A DNA stretch of 64,000 bases from Shouchella xiaoxiensis (GTDB lineage Bacteria; Bacillota; Bacilli; Bacillales; Bacillaceae_D). The translations under genes and the position numbers were made by a program. The notes under the pieces are model-generated. The model worked only from the letters and a program-made list of their open reading frames with translations. It made no database searches and was not told the DNA's origin. Below, piece after piece: positions 17,933 to 27,151 of the stretch. Position 1 is the stretch's first letter. Each line of letters begins with the position of its first letter. The stretch lies in contig NZ_JAFBCV010000002.1 in the NCBI RefSeq assembly GCF_016907895.1, positions 310,001-374,000 of the forward strand, written 5' to 3'.

Positions 17933-19129
17933 ATGAAGCAAACATGGTTACGTAACGTGCGTGTGGAAACGCATTACTTGAAACACGAAGGGTTTACATA
18001 TGGAGCGGGCACAGAGGCAATTGACGTAAAGATGGCGAACGGTGTAGTAACAGAAATTCAACCTCACGATCGGTTGAAAATGGAAAAAGAAGACGTAAAC
18101 GGACGAGCTTATTTGCTGTTACCGAGCTTGCGTGAGATGCATTGCCACTTAGACAAAAGTAAGCTCGGCGTACCTTGGCGCCCGATTACACCGGCGAAAA
18201 ACCTTGTTGAGCGTTTTACGAGTGAGATAAGAGAATTGGACGGGCTGTCGCTCTCATTGAAAGACCGGGCACGGAATCTAATCGACACGGAATTGGCTAA
18301 TGGCGTGACGTTTTTTCGCTCGCATATTGATGTGCATCCGCGAGTAGGGCAGCGTTATTTAGAAGACGTTCAAGCTGTGCTCCAGGAGTACGAGGATCAA
18401 CTTGATTTCGAGCTTGTTGCTTTTCCGCAGCATGGACTGTTGCGCTCAGAAGCCTATGGCGAGATGAAGCAGGCGCTCCAGTCAGGCGTTCAGTTTGTAG
18501 GTGGGGTAGATCCCGCTTCACTTGACGGCGATGTTAAACGCTCGCTTTCGCAAACGTTTGAGTTAGCAACAGCGCATCAAGTGCCGATTGACATTCATGT
18601 CCATGACCGGGGAGAAAACGGACGAGAGACGGTACGGACGTTACTAGACTACACGAAGCAAAGCGGCTGGCATGGCAAGGTCGCGATTAGCCATGCGTTT
18701 GGGCTTAATGATTTTGCCGGAGAAGAGCGAGCGGAAGTTTTTACGGCACTAGCAGAAGCAGGAATGACGATTGTGTCGAGTGTGCCCATCAATGGCAACG
18801 TTCCTCCACTAGAAGAATTGCGCTCTTACGGTGTCAACGTGCTGCTCGGCTGTGACAATGTCTATGATTCGTGGTCGCCATTTGGGACAGGGCGAGTTCT
18901 CGAAAAACTAAACCGCTATGCGGAAATCTTTAGGTTAACCTCGCAAGAGCAGCTAACCAATGCGCTTCAGCTTATTAGTGGTCAACCGCTTGCTTTAGCG
19001 AACGAGGAATCGTGGCTAAAGCCGGGGATGGCTGCCTCATTTATTCTTGTTGAGGCATCGTCAACAGCGGAATTTGTTGCACGACAAAGTCAAATTAAGG
19101 CAAGTTTTTATAAAGGGTGCCGGAATTAA
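17933..19129 (+). CDS. Cytosine deaminase-like amidohydrolase
   Basis: A 398-residue metal-dependent amidohydrolase of the CodA-like branch, which deaminates cytosine, isocytosine or N-alkyl triazines. Visible metal and catalytic segments are MHCHLDKSK (residues about 69-77), FFRSHIDVHPRVG, FPQHGLL, DIHVHDRGENG, VAISHAFGLNDF and LGCDNVYDSWSPFGTG, the last equivalent to the CodA HDDVxDPW region. The start at 17933 has AAAAGGAG 8 bases upstream. The next gene, a zinc nucleoside deaminase, follows by 21 bases. The pair suggests salvage of nitrogen from an amino-heterocycle. The exact substrate is unknown. Confidence 0.85.
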   Translation: MKQTWLRNVRVETHYLKHEGFTYGAGTEAIDVKMANGVVTEIQPHDRLKMEKEDVNGRAYLLLPSLREMHCHLDKSKLGVPWRPITPAKNLVERFTSEIRELDGLSLSLKDRARNLIDTELANGVTFFRSHIDVHPRVGQRYLEDVQAVLQEYEDQLDFELVAFPQHGLLRSEAYGEMKQALQSGVQFVGGVDPASLDGDVKRSLSQTFELATAHQVPIDIHVHDRGENGRETVRTLLDYTKQSGWHGKVAISHAFGLNDFAGEERAEVFTALAEAGMTIVSSVPINGNVPPLEELRSYGVNVLLGCDNVYDSWSPFGTGRVLEKLNRYAEIFRLTSQEQLTNALQLISGQPLALANEESWLKPGMAASFILVEASSTAEFVARQSQIKASFYKGCRN

Positions 19130-19150
19130 ACGAATGGGGAGGTGTTGGCA

Positions 19151-19627
19151 ATGATTACAGATCAGGATAAATTCTTTTTAAATCGTTGTGTTGAGTTAGC
19201 CGCAGCTGCGGTTGAGGCAGGCGACGAGCCGTTTGGTTCTGTCCTTGTTTCGGCAGAGGGGAAGCTGCTTTTTGAAGATCATAACCATGTTTCAAGCGGG
19301 GATCAAACGCAGCACCCAGAGTTTGCGATCGCACGCTGGGCGGCTGAAAACGTAAGCGTAGAAGATCGAAAAACCGCAACAGTCTACACATCAGGGGAAC
19401 ACTGCCCAATGTGCGCCGCGGCCCACGGACTGGTTGGCTTAGGAAGAATTATTTATGCCAGTTCATCAAAGCAGTTAAGAGAATGGGACAAGGAATTAGG
19501 AGTAACGGAAGGGAACTTGGTTCATTTAGCCATTCAAGACGTGGTGAAAGAGATCGACGTAATCGGCCCTGTCGAGGAATTTGCCGCACAGGTCAAGGAG
19601 CTGCACGTGAGAAAGAAAAGAGGATAA
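19151..19627 (+). CDS. CMP/dCMP-type zinc nucleoside or nucleobase deaminase
   Basis: A 158-residue member of the cytidine deaminase-like fold. The zinc site is visible as HPEFAIA (His and catalytic Glu) and SGEHCPMCAAA (two Cys). Guanine deaminase and TadA-like enzymes share this arrangement. GGAGG at 19137-19141 fits the ATG at 19151 better than the GTG at 19142. It is translated just after the cytosine deaminase-like amidohydrolase and ends before a strong terminator, making a two-gene unit. Guanine or another purine/pteridine base is a reasonable guess, not a demonstrated substrate. Confidence 0.87.
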   Translation: MITDQDKFFLNRCVELAAAAVEAGDEPFGSVLVSAEGKLLFEDHNHVSSGDQTQHPEFAIARWAAENVSVEDRKTATVYTSGEHCPMCAAAHGLVGLGRIIYASSSKQLREWDKELGVTEGNLVHLAIQDVVKEIDVIGPVEEFAAQVKELHVRKKRG

Positions 19628-19643
19628 GGGAAGAGTTGGTAAC

Positions 19644-19683
19644 CCACCAAAGCCAATGGAATCAAGGCTTTGGTGGTTTTTTG
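19644..19683 (+). terminator. Terminator after the deaminase pair
   Basis: CCACCAAAGCC pairs with GGCTTTGGTGG around an 11-base loop, followed by TTTTTTG. Confidence 0.9.
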
Positions 19684-19772
19684 TTGTTGGTCAAGATCAT
19701 GAATGATGTATGGACTTTTTTGTTTTGTCATATCAATTTAAGAAAAAGAAACGGAAAGGAATGTGACCATCA

Positions 19773-20346
19773 ATGGCAATCTTATATATTGATTATTCAT
19801 CTCCTTATAATGTGTTTTTCTATGAAGGATCAAGCCAATTACATTACGGCTCTTGGCAGGGATCAAATGAACACGCTTGGGAACCTGTCGATGCTGGACA
19901 TCTTTTTAAGTGCCAATCAGTACGTTGAGCCACATATTCATCAAAATGCGTCCGAGCTTGTCTACTGCATTAGTGGTTCTGCCCTTGTTACGTTTATCAA
20001 CCCTTTTTCGAAACAAGTGATTAATCTCGAGATCTTTCCCGGTCAAACGGCAAATATCCCACAAGGCTTCTGGCATTACGAAGTCGCCACACAAGATCAC
20101 ACCCATCTGTTGGCAATCTTTGATGCGCCGTATCCCCAAGCAATCTATGGATCTGATATTTTACGGTTAACTCCAAGTCAGGCGATGGCGAACAGCTACT
20201 GCCTCGATCAGCGTATGTGGGATGGGGCGATCTCATCAATTAATCAAACGGTTATTATCGGTCCACCTGCCGATTGCTCAAGACAGCTAAAGCAGCCTGC
20301 CCAGTCAAGATACATCCCTTTTTCGAATCAACGCTTTTATTCGTAA
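19773..20346 (+). pseudogene. Cupin-domain protein, probable N-terminal frameshift
   Basis: The main cupin frame runs from ATG 19822 to 20346 (174 residues). It contains the two cupin motifs (EPHIHQNASELVYCISGSA and PGQTANIPQGFWHYEVA) and a conserved tail (YGSDILRLTPSQA, then IGPPADC). No ribosome site precedes 19822. An ATG at 19773 in another frame encodes MAILYIDYSSPYNVFFYE, which looks like the usual N-terminus of this Bacillus cupin family. A one-base deletion near 19822-19828 would explain the break. If real, the product is truncated or absent. Cupins of this type are metal-binding; their role in Bacillus is unsettled. Confidence 0.7.
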
Positions 20347-20361
20347 CCCTTGTCAACATAG

Positions 20362-21663
<1,302 letters not shown>

Positions 21664-21666
21664 TTA

Positions 21667-21697
21667 AAAAGCACGGGGGAGCCCGTGCTTTTTGTTA
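21667..21697 (+). terminator. Terminator after collagen-like gene
   Basis: AAAAGCACGGG pairs with CCCGTGCTTTT around GGAG, followed by more T. Confidence 0.9.
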
Positions 21698-21747
21698 TAT
21701 AATGGATTTGTCATACATCATTTTTTCATATACAGATAGGAGTTATT

Positions 21748-22284
21748 ATGGCCGAAACGATTATACCAGCTAGTATTTTATTATTTCTTGTCTTAGTTTT
21801 ATTTTTTATCTACGATCTCATTCGGCAGAAGAGGGGATGGCTAAACCGCGGTTTACAAATTGTTTTTGGTTTTTACTTGCTACGCGTTGTCGATGAAACG
21901 ATTGGCTCGATCCATCTGTCCCCGCAAGAAACAGCGATCAATGTCCAATTGATTCCGTTTCAATTTGTAGGAGATATTTTCTCTTATGAGATTGGCTCGT
22001 TTTTATTTTTTAATGCGATCCGTATTTCTTTCTACAATGTGCTGCTGCTTGCGCCTTTAGGTGTCTTCCTCTTTTTATTTGGTTGGCGAAAGGGCAGAAG
22101 GGTATTGCCGCTTGTTTTTCTCGTGAGTTTAACGATTGAACTTTTGCAGCTGCTGTTAAGTGCTTTTGGGTTTATCTGGCCTCGTGTATTTGATAGTGAC
22201 GATTTGATCTTGAATACGGCAGGTGGACTGGTTGGCTTTTATAGCGTCAAGGGAGTCTATCATTTCATTCAGCGATTTCGATAG
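21748..22284 (+). CDS. VanZ-family membrane protein
   Basis: A 178-residue integral membrane protein with about five hydrophobic spans. It has VanZ-domain features: NVQLIPFQFVGD (residues about 67-78), NVLLLAPLGVFLFL, SLTIELLQLLLS and FDSDDLILNTAGGLVGF. VanZ proteins are linked to low-level teicoplanin resistance and cell-envelope roles, but most are uncharacterised. A GATAGGAG site precedes the ATG. The next gene on the same strand, also a membrane protein, follows 82 bp later. Confidence 0.88.
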   Translation: MAETIIPASILLFLVLVLFFIYDLIRQKRGWLNRGLQIVFGFYLLRVVDETIGSIHLSPQETAINVQLIPFQFVGDIFSYEIGSFLFFNAIRISFYNVLLLAPLGVFLFLFGWRKGRRVLPLVFLVSLTIELLQLLLSAFGFIWPRVFDSDDLILNTAGGLVGFYSVKGVYHFIQRFR

Positions 22285-22366
22285 ATCGGTTTAAGCAACG
22301 CTAGCAATCTGTTATGCTGGGGGAGGTTTTTTGAAAGAGACCGACGTCGCTTTGTAGGAGTTTTTT

Positions 22367-22789
22367 ATGGTTCATTTTGTCGCAGCAGCTGTAGCTGGTA
22401 TCGTTATAGCCACATTTATTGCCATCCCGTCCTTGTTTGCTACGCCAGAACCTGGTGTGTATCAATTTCACTTCTTTGAACGATTTTTCTTTGTCGCGAT
22501 CTATTTTTTGCCTGCCTATGTTGTGCTTGGAGCCCCGGCATCTTATAGCATTCGTAAACTAGTAAGCAGATGGCCAGACTTTAATACATACTCGGTTAAC
22601 TTGTTTTTTTATGCTTTGGCAGGCGGGATGGCAGGGATCGTTGTGGTCCTTCTATTCGGTCAGCTCCAGTCATTGATGGATTACATCGCCGTCTTTGTGA
22701 TAGGTAGTGTCGCTGCTATTTTTTATTTTCATATTTATCTTTTGACTGTATCCCTCTGGAAACGAATCAAAAAACCGCGACCTCATTGA
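22367..22789 (+). CDS. Hypothetical four-pass membrane protein
   Basis: A 140-residue protein made largely of four hydrophobic spans (residues about 3-22, 40-58, 82-103 and 108-130). A short basic C-terminal tail (WKRIKKPRPH) should face the cytoplasm. TAGGAG precedes the ATG. It may be co-transcribed with the upstream VanZ-like gene. I do not recognise a family. The stop codon lies inside the terminator stem. Confidence 0.65.
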   Translation: MVHFVAAAVAGIVIATFIAIPSLFATPEPGVYQFHFFERFFFVAIYFLPAYVVLGAPASYSIRKLVSRWPDFNTYSVNLFFYALAGGMAGIVVVLLFGQLQSLMDYIAVFVIGSVAAIFYFHIYLLTVSLWKRIKKPRPH

Positions 22790-22803
22790 GGTTGCGGTTT
22801 TTT
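22771..22803. terminator. Bidirectional terminator between convergent genes
   Basis: AAAACCGCGACCTC pairs with GAGGTTGCGGTTTT around a 3-base loop, with A-runs and T-runs on the two sides. It separates the 22367 gene from the minus-strand beta-helix gene. Confidence 0.9.
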
Positions 22804-22809
22804 AGACGA

Positions 22810-24882
22810 TTACTGGCACCTACATTTGCAGCAGCATTTACAGCGTTTCAGCTGTCGACACCGGGCGAAGAATTCAGGTGAGTAAGCCGGTCCAACACGA
22901 ACGAAGCGGGCGATAAAAACAAGGTCGCCGGTTGACCCTACTGGAATGACTGTTACTTGGTTGCCAGCCTGATCAAACCAACCGACAAAGCGGAATCCTG
23001 GGACAGATCCTGGATTTTGCAGGACGATTGGTAAATCCTCTGGTCGATAGCTTGTTGGATTTGGGTTAAAGGCGCCCATCAGATTTAAATAGGTGATGCG
23101 AAACGCTGGATCAAATACGAGTACGACTTGATTGTTAAGCAAGCGAACAACCCAATCCTCAAACCCAGTTACTGGTTTGGCAAACTGGTCGGCATCGCTT
23201 TGCACTAAAGTCGGATATTGTGGTGTCGGAACACCAACAACAATCGGACTGTTAGCCGGGTCAGGAAAGACATAGTCGGTTTGATCAAGCTGAATAATTG
23301 AACCCGGTAAAAGTGGCTGCGTAATCTGGACAACGTTATCAATACTGGGAATAAACACGCCGCTTGTCGCATTTGTTGTATCTTGGGCATTTAAGGTACC
23401 ACCATTAAAAATACCTGCTGCGGTGGCTGCCGTATTACTAACCGGTACACCAATCGATGTTGTTCCAGAAATGTTCAATGTCCCGAGGTTGTTAATCGCG
23501 CCCCCTGTTTGAGCGGCGGAATTACCAGAAAATGTGCCATCTTGTTCATTAAAGGTGCCGGTTGGATTAATTTGTACCGCACCAGCATCTCCTGTACTTG
23601 TATTGCCAATAAACTGCGTGTTGTTTGAACTGTTAAGCGTAGCGTCCGTATTGATAAAAATGGCACCTCCAACAGCGGATTGGTTTTGTGCGAATAAGGA
23701 TGAAGTAACGGTAGCGGTTGCGCCTTCGTTAATGAATAAGCCACCCGCTCCACCGGTCGTAGAATTGTTCGTGAACGAAGAGTTGCTAAATGTTGCAACC
23801 GTGTTGGCATTCTGGAAAACCCCACCGCCACCTCCGTCTCCTGCTTGATTCCCTTGGAAAAGGTTATTGTCGCCAATAAAGTCTGAGTCGATGTTTACAA
23901 ATAGACCGCCGCCCGCTTGACTCGCTGTATTACTAGTAAACGTGCTGTCATCAAGCGTTGCATTGCTGCGGTTAATGAACAAGCCACCGCCATTGCCGGA
24001 CGAATTGTTTTCAAACGTACAGCCAGTGACAGGTGTAGTGCCCACTAATTCGTTCAAATAAAGCCCGCCGCCATCACGACCGCTGGAATTTCCGCGAAAC
24101 GTCGTGCCAGAAACGCTTGCGGAACCACCTCCGTTTAAAAAACAGCCGCCACCATCAAAGGCACATTGATTGCCAACAAAGGTTGATCCTGTAAGAGTTG
24201 TTGAGACATTGTTGTTTGAGAACAGCCCTCCGCCAAATCCATTTGCAGCGTTGTTGCCTGTAAACGTACAGTACATGATGTTTCCAACAACAGATGTGTT
24301 TAAGAAAAGACCTGCGCCGTTCTGTTGCGTGGTGTTGTTTAAAAACGAACAACCAGCAGCTGTTAAGCTCGCATTGGCGTTAATATAAACACCACCACCT
24401 TCAGTAGCCCCGCTAGTTGCAACTGTACAATCCGTAAGTGTCGCTGTTGCGCTTGCGTTGACAAAAATCGAACCACCTTGAGCGCTTGATGAATTTGTTG
24501 TAAAAACGGAATTGGTACAAGTTAATGTGGAGGCTATATCGGCAAAAACCGCGCCGCCGACAGAAGTAGCGTTATTGTTCTGTAGAACCGAATTCGAAAT
24601 GGTTAAATTCCCGGTTGAGGTCACTAACGGGGATGCGGTTGCTCCCTGACCGTCAATCGTTAACGTATCAAGCGTGACAATCCCGGCGGCTTGAATCGCA
24701 AATAAGGGCCCGCTAAAACCGGGTGCACGAGTTAACGTATTAGCCGAACTACTGCCGCGGATGATGGTTTGGTAATTAAGAAAAATTGTCGCAGAAAAGG
24801 CAATGTTTTGAGCGATCGTAATGTCAGGGTCCAGTGCAGTGACTGCCGCTTGCAGTTCGGCAAAAGTCGTTACTGTAGCCAT
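22810..24882 (-). CDS. Large right-handed beta-helix protein with Cys-rich tail, probable spore surface
   Basis: A 690-residue repetitive protein. Residues about 60-480 are tandem parallel beta-helix coils with recurring GG(G/A)(L/I)F(I/V)N and FxxNxS/T motifs. A domain like the InlB/Flg_new B-repeat follows (about 590-660, ITYLNLMGAFNPNPTSYRPE through GFRFVGWFDQAG). The C-terminus is a 17-residue basic tail with seven cysteines (RCRQLKRCKCCCKCRCQ). There is no signal peptide; the N-terminus is MATVTTFAELQAAV. A SigK-like -10 lies upstream, AAAGGAG precedes the ATG, and a BclA-like gene is nearby. Together these suggest assembly on the spore from the mother cell, with disulfide anchoring. That role is inferred. 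Confidence 0.78.
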   Translation of the reverse strand: MATVTTFAELQAAVTALDPDITIAQNIAFSATIFLNYQTIIRGSSSANTLTRAPGFSGPLFAIQAAGIVTLDTLTIDGQGATASPLVTSTGNLTISNSVLQNNNATSVGGAVFADIASTLTCTNSVFTTNSSSAQGGSIFVNASATATLTDCTVATSGATEGGGVYINANASLTAAGCSFLNNTTQQNGAGLFLNTSVVGNIMYCTFTGNNAANGFGGGLFSNNNVSTTLTGSTFVGNQCAFDGGGCFLNGGGSASVSGTTFRGNSSGRDGGGLYLNELVGTTPVTGCTFENNSSGNGGGLFINRSNATLDDSTFTSNTASQAGGGLFVNIDSDFIGDNNLFQGNQAGDGGGGGVFQNANTVATFSNSSFTNNSTTGGAGGLFINEGATATVTSSLFAQNQSAVGGAIFINTDATLNSSNNTQFIGNTSTGDAGAVQINPTGTFNEQDGTFSGNSAAQTGGAINNLGTLNISGTTSIGVPVSNTAATAAGIFNGGTLNAQDTTNATSGVFIPSIDNVVQITQPLLPGSIIQLDQTDYVFPDPANSPIVVGVPTPQYPTLVQSDADQFAKPVTGFEDWVVRLLNNQVVLVFDPAFRITYLNLMGAFNPNPTSYRPEDLPIVLQNPGSVPGFRFVGWFDQAGNQVTVIPVGSTGDLVFIARFVRVGPAYSPEFFARCRQLKRCKCCCKCRCQ

Positions 24883-24915
24883 AGAAATCTCCTTTCATCA
24901 TTTTTTGGTGCCATT

Positions 24916-24924
24916 TATTTTATG
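24916..24924 (-). promoter_or_regulatory. Candidate SigK -10 element of the beta-helix gene
   Basis: On the minus strand CATAAAATA matches the SigK -10 consensus CATANNNTA exactly, 33 bases before the start codon. An AC lies 15 bases upstream as a possible -35 (consensus spacing 16-17). Confidence 0.5.
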
Positions 24925-24993
24925 CTGGACAGGGGAGGGGTGCTTGTATAGATGGAGGGGGCGAGATGTCTAAAAGTTTGGTAAAGAAGAATA

Positions 24994-25020
24994 AAAAAAG
25001 CCTGATGATCCCATCAGGCT
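24994..25020 (-). terminator. Terminator after P-loop kinase gene
   Basis: On the minus strand AGCCTGATG pairs with CATCAGGCT around GGAT, followed by seven T. Confidence 0.9.
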
Positions 25021-25026
25021 ACGCGC

Positions 25027-25527
25027 TTATTTCCCTATTGTTTGCTTTAAAATCAAATTCACAACATCGCTCTCACTCATATCCGCAGATAAACTCACTT
25101 CACCAGCTACTCCCAGATAATCATCAGGATTCCACCATGAACGGAGCGCATCTTCACCGAATTCTGCTATTTTTGAACTAGACTTGTGCCGTCTGATCGT
25201 CTCTTCAAACGGAATATCAAAATAATAGGTGTGGACATTGGCGTCAAACTGCTCAATGAGATTGAATAGCATCTTGCCATAACGCTCTTTGTATAAAATC
25301 CCTTCAACAATCACATAGTCGCATGTATCGCGTCCGTACGCAGCAATTTGCCCAATTAACTCAATTGCCAAATTGCCGTCTCGGTCATGAACCTTTAACA
25401 TCTCGCGGCGCACCACATCTTGTGAAACAAGCAACGTTCCGTGCCCGAGTTGAGCTTGGAGCTGCTTGGCTGCAGTTGTTTTGCCGCTTCTTGAATTGCC
25501 GCGAATGATGATAAGCGTTGATTTCAA
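25027..25527 (-). CDS. P-loop kinase, AAA/zeta-toxin-like
   Basis: A 166-residue nucleotide-binding protein with Walker A GNSRSGKTT (residues about 10-18) and a hydrophobic strand ending in Glu (CDYVIVEGILYKERYG). An RRHKSSSK stretch could form the lid. It belongs to the broad adenylylsulfate/zeta-toxin/uridine kinase-like group; Bacillus copies are annotated only as 'kinase'. The substrate may be a small metabolite or aminoglycoside-like compound, which cannot be judged here. AGGAGGAAG precedes the ATG. No antitoxin-like partner is adjacent, so a toxin role is unlikely. Confidence 0.8.
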   Translation of the reverse strand: MKSTLIIIRGNSRSGKTTAAKQLQAQLGHGTLLVSQDVVRREMLKVHDRDGNLAIELIGQIAAYGRDTCDYVIVEGILYKERYGKMLFNLIEQFDANVHTYYFDIPFEETIRRHKSSSKIAEFGEDALRSWWNPDDYLGVAGEVSLSADMSESDVVNLILKQTIGK

Positions 25528-25545
25528 TGGTCTTCCTCCTAATCG

Positions 25546-25790
25546 CTATTGTAGCCAGTCCATTGATTGGGGTAAGCCGTTTGGGGCTTGCTTTTTGAAC
25601 GTAGCCGAAAACTGGGCGCTGTCATTGTAGCCAATCTCTAACGCAATCGTCGTAATGGAATCTGTCGTTTCTGTTAGTAGCCGTTTTGCCTCTTGTGTTC
25701 GCAAAGAGGGCAAGCGATAAATCAGAGAGGGAGAGCGGCTGTTTGCAATGAGCTAAATTCAACAGACGCACTCATACCTCATACCCTTTA
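25546..25790 (-). pseudogene. AraC-family regulator remnant
   Basis: The minus strand encodes the second half of an AraC helix-turn-helix: RTQEAKRLLTETTDSITTIA followed by LEIGYNDSAQFSATFKKQ, stopping at 25546-25548. Just upstream in another frame is LNLAHCKQPLSLSDLSLAL, which resembles the first AraC helix. The segment that should join them is missing about 20 codons and is out of frame. The sensing domain is absent. It is therefore a decayed gene fragment, with no function expected. The following 100 bp show nothing. Confidence 0.7.
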
Positions 25791-25887
25791 ATTTAAGCTC
25801 GGTCCTATTTGCAGACGAGATACTCCCTCTATTTCCATTCATTAAACTTAACCGTTGCTAACATTTCTAGCTACATTATTTACTTTT

Positions 25888-26259
25888 TTACTTCTTTTTT
25901 TGTTTAGAGAAAATTCCGGTAATCAGAATAGTTGAATAAGCGAGTAATAACCAGGATGCAAAATATTGATCCATTTCAGCGCTTAAATTCACAAAGATTT
26001 GGGAGAAATAAAGCAAAACCAGTACGTCAAGAATCATACCAGGAAGAGCAATAAAAACGGCTGCTTTTAAACGTTTTTCTCCAGTCACGTTTTTAAAATA
26101 ATACAATGGAAGTGTAATAGCTAGGACGAGTGGAATGACAAGTAGATAGCTCGCTCCTAACGTAAATAAATTCTCATTTGAAAAAAATAAGTGTCCACTA
26201 AATCGAAAAATAGCCGTTGCGCCTAACCAAACTAAAAAACCCCAAATAAGGAAAAACAT
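25888..26259 (-). CDS. DUF5367-type membrane protein
   Basis: A 123-residue integral membrane protein with four hydrophobic spans (FFLIWGFLVWLGATAIFRF, YLLVIPLVLAITLPLYYF, AAVFIALPGMILDVLVLLYF, WLLLAYSTILITGIF) and a lysine-rich C-terminus. Length and pattern fit DUF5367. The frame is open upstream to 26319, but TGGAGG sits correctly before the ATG at 26259. The TetR gene ends 26 bases upstream on the same strand, so the two form an operon. Such pairs often encode self-regulated envelope or drug-response proteins; the function is unknown. Confidence 0.78.
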   Translation of the reverse strand: MFFLIWGFLVWLGATAIFRFSGHLFFSNENLFTLGASYLLVIPLVLAITLPLYYFKNVTGEKRLKAAVFIALPGMILDVLVLLYFSQIFVNLSAEMDQYFASWLLLAYSTILITGIFSKQKKK

Positions 26260-26285
26260 TTGAAATCCTCCATTTTTAATGTTAA

Positions 26286-26873
26286 TTAGGTCTCCTTCAA
26301 TTGCTTCACAAGAAGCCACTCAAGCGCTTGATACGTTTTTAATTCATCAAAATCCTGATTAAATTTAGATTGAATCGCTAAGCCATCAATTAAAGCATTT
26401 ATTAACACACTCCAGACATCAGAAGAAATTCCATCAACCTCTTGCCCAACGGCTGTCTCAATTTGAGATTTCAATACTTCATTTTCATAACGTAATAAGT
26501 CACTTATCTGATCTCGAATAGCGTAATTATGCAAACTGGCTGTTAAGAGGGACAAAAACAAAGAATGATAAAATGCTCCTTCTTCATTGCGCTTACTGGC
26601 AGATTGAAGTCCTACTTGTATCCATTCTTTTGCATGATCACTTGTGCTCTTCTCCATATCCTCTAGCCTTTCCCATGAGGTTCGACACATATCTTTAACA
26701 ACTTCGAGCAACAACTGATCCTTTGTCTTAAAATGATAATAGACAGTGCCCTGAGTAACGCCAACACCTTCTGCCACCGCTTTAAGCGTTACCTTATTCA
26801 TTCCATTCTCAACAATACATCGTTTTGCTGATTCAATTAAATCCTGTTTTTTAATCACATTAGCTTCAGCCAT
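26286..26873 (-). CDS. TetR-family transcriptional regulator
   Basis: A 195-residue repressor. The N-terminal helix-turn-helix spans residues about 9-56 (LIESAKRCIVENGMNKVTLK, then AVAEGVGVTQGTVYYHFKTK). The C-terminal ligand and dimerisation domain has the usual all-helical pattern. It precedes the DUF5367 membrane gene and is probably autoregulated. A TTGACA/TAATCT promoter with 17-bp spacing and a 16-bp perfect palindrome over the start site lie directly upstream. The ligand is unknown. Confidence 0.92.
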   Translation of the reverse strand: MAEANVIKKQDLIESAKRCIVENGMNKVTLKAVAEGVGVTQGTVYYHFKTKDQLLLEVVKDMCRTSWERLEDMEKSTSDHAKEWIQVGLQSASKRNEEGAFYHSLFLSLLTASLHNYAIRDQISDLLRYENEVLKSQIETAVGQEVDGISSDVWSVLINALIDGLAIQSKFNQDFDELKTYQALEWLLVKQLKET

Positions 26874-26893
26874 TCGTATCTCCCATCACTTAG

Positions 26894-26909
26894 TTAGTTA
26901 TATAACTAA
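26894..26909. promoter_or_regulatory. Operator palindrome for the TetR regulator
   Basis: TTAGTTATATAACTAA is a perfect 16-bp palindrome. It lies between the -10 (26911-26916) and the start codon at 26873, where binding would block transcription. Confidence 0.75.
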
Positions 26910-26910
26910 T

Positions 26911-26939
26911 AGATTATCTTTAACTACATTAGCTGTCAA
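26911..26939 (-). promoter_or_regulatory. SigA promoter of the tetR-DUF5367 operon
   Basis: On the minus strand TTGACA (26939-26934) and TAATCT (26916-26911) are separated by 17 bases. Confidence 0.75.
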
Positions 26940-26940
26940 C

Positions 26941-27012
26941 CTATTTGTAACAAGCAATCGTATTAAGCGAGACAGATCTCATCGAGAACATGATCGTAAT
27001 TAGACTCTTCAC
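26941..27012 (-). CDS. Candidate 23-residue peptide with strong ribosome site
   Basis: A GTG-started frame reads MKSLITIMFSMRSVSLNTIA and three more residues. AAAGGAGGTG lies 5 bases upstream, one of the better sites in the window. The stop codon touches the -35 of the tetR promoter. The peptide is hydrophobic and shows no known family. It could be a small membrane peptide, a leader peptide or chance. The rest of 26941-27150 holds two hairpin-prone stretches and no other gene. Confidence 0.3.
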   Translation of the reverse strand: MKSLITIMFSMRSVSLNTIACYK

Positions 27013-27151
27013 TCCCACCTCCTTTACAAGGATTTCCCCCCCTTGTCCAGTTAAATTTAATGGAAAAATATGGATTAATAAACAATTTTTTCTGAACTGC
27101 AAGCTATAGCAGTTCGGCTATTCTTAGTTAATGCAATTGCAACGGCTCATC

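Noticed and set aside
25027-25527. P-loop kinase considered as a zeta-type toxin
   Set aside because: No adjacent antitoxin-sized gene; the neighbour is an AraC remnant. A metabolic kinase is more likely.
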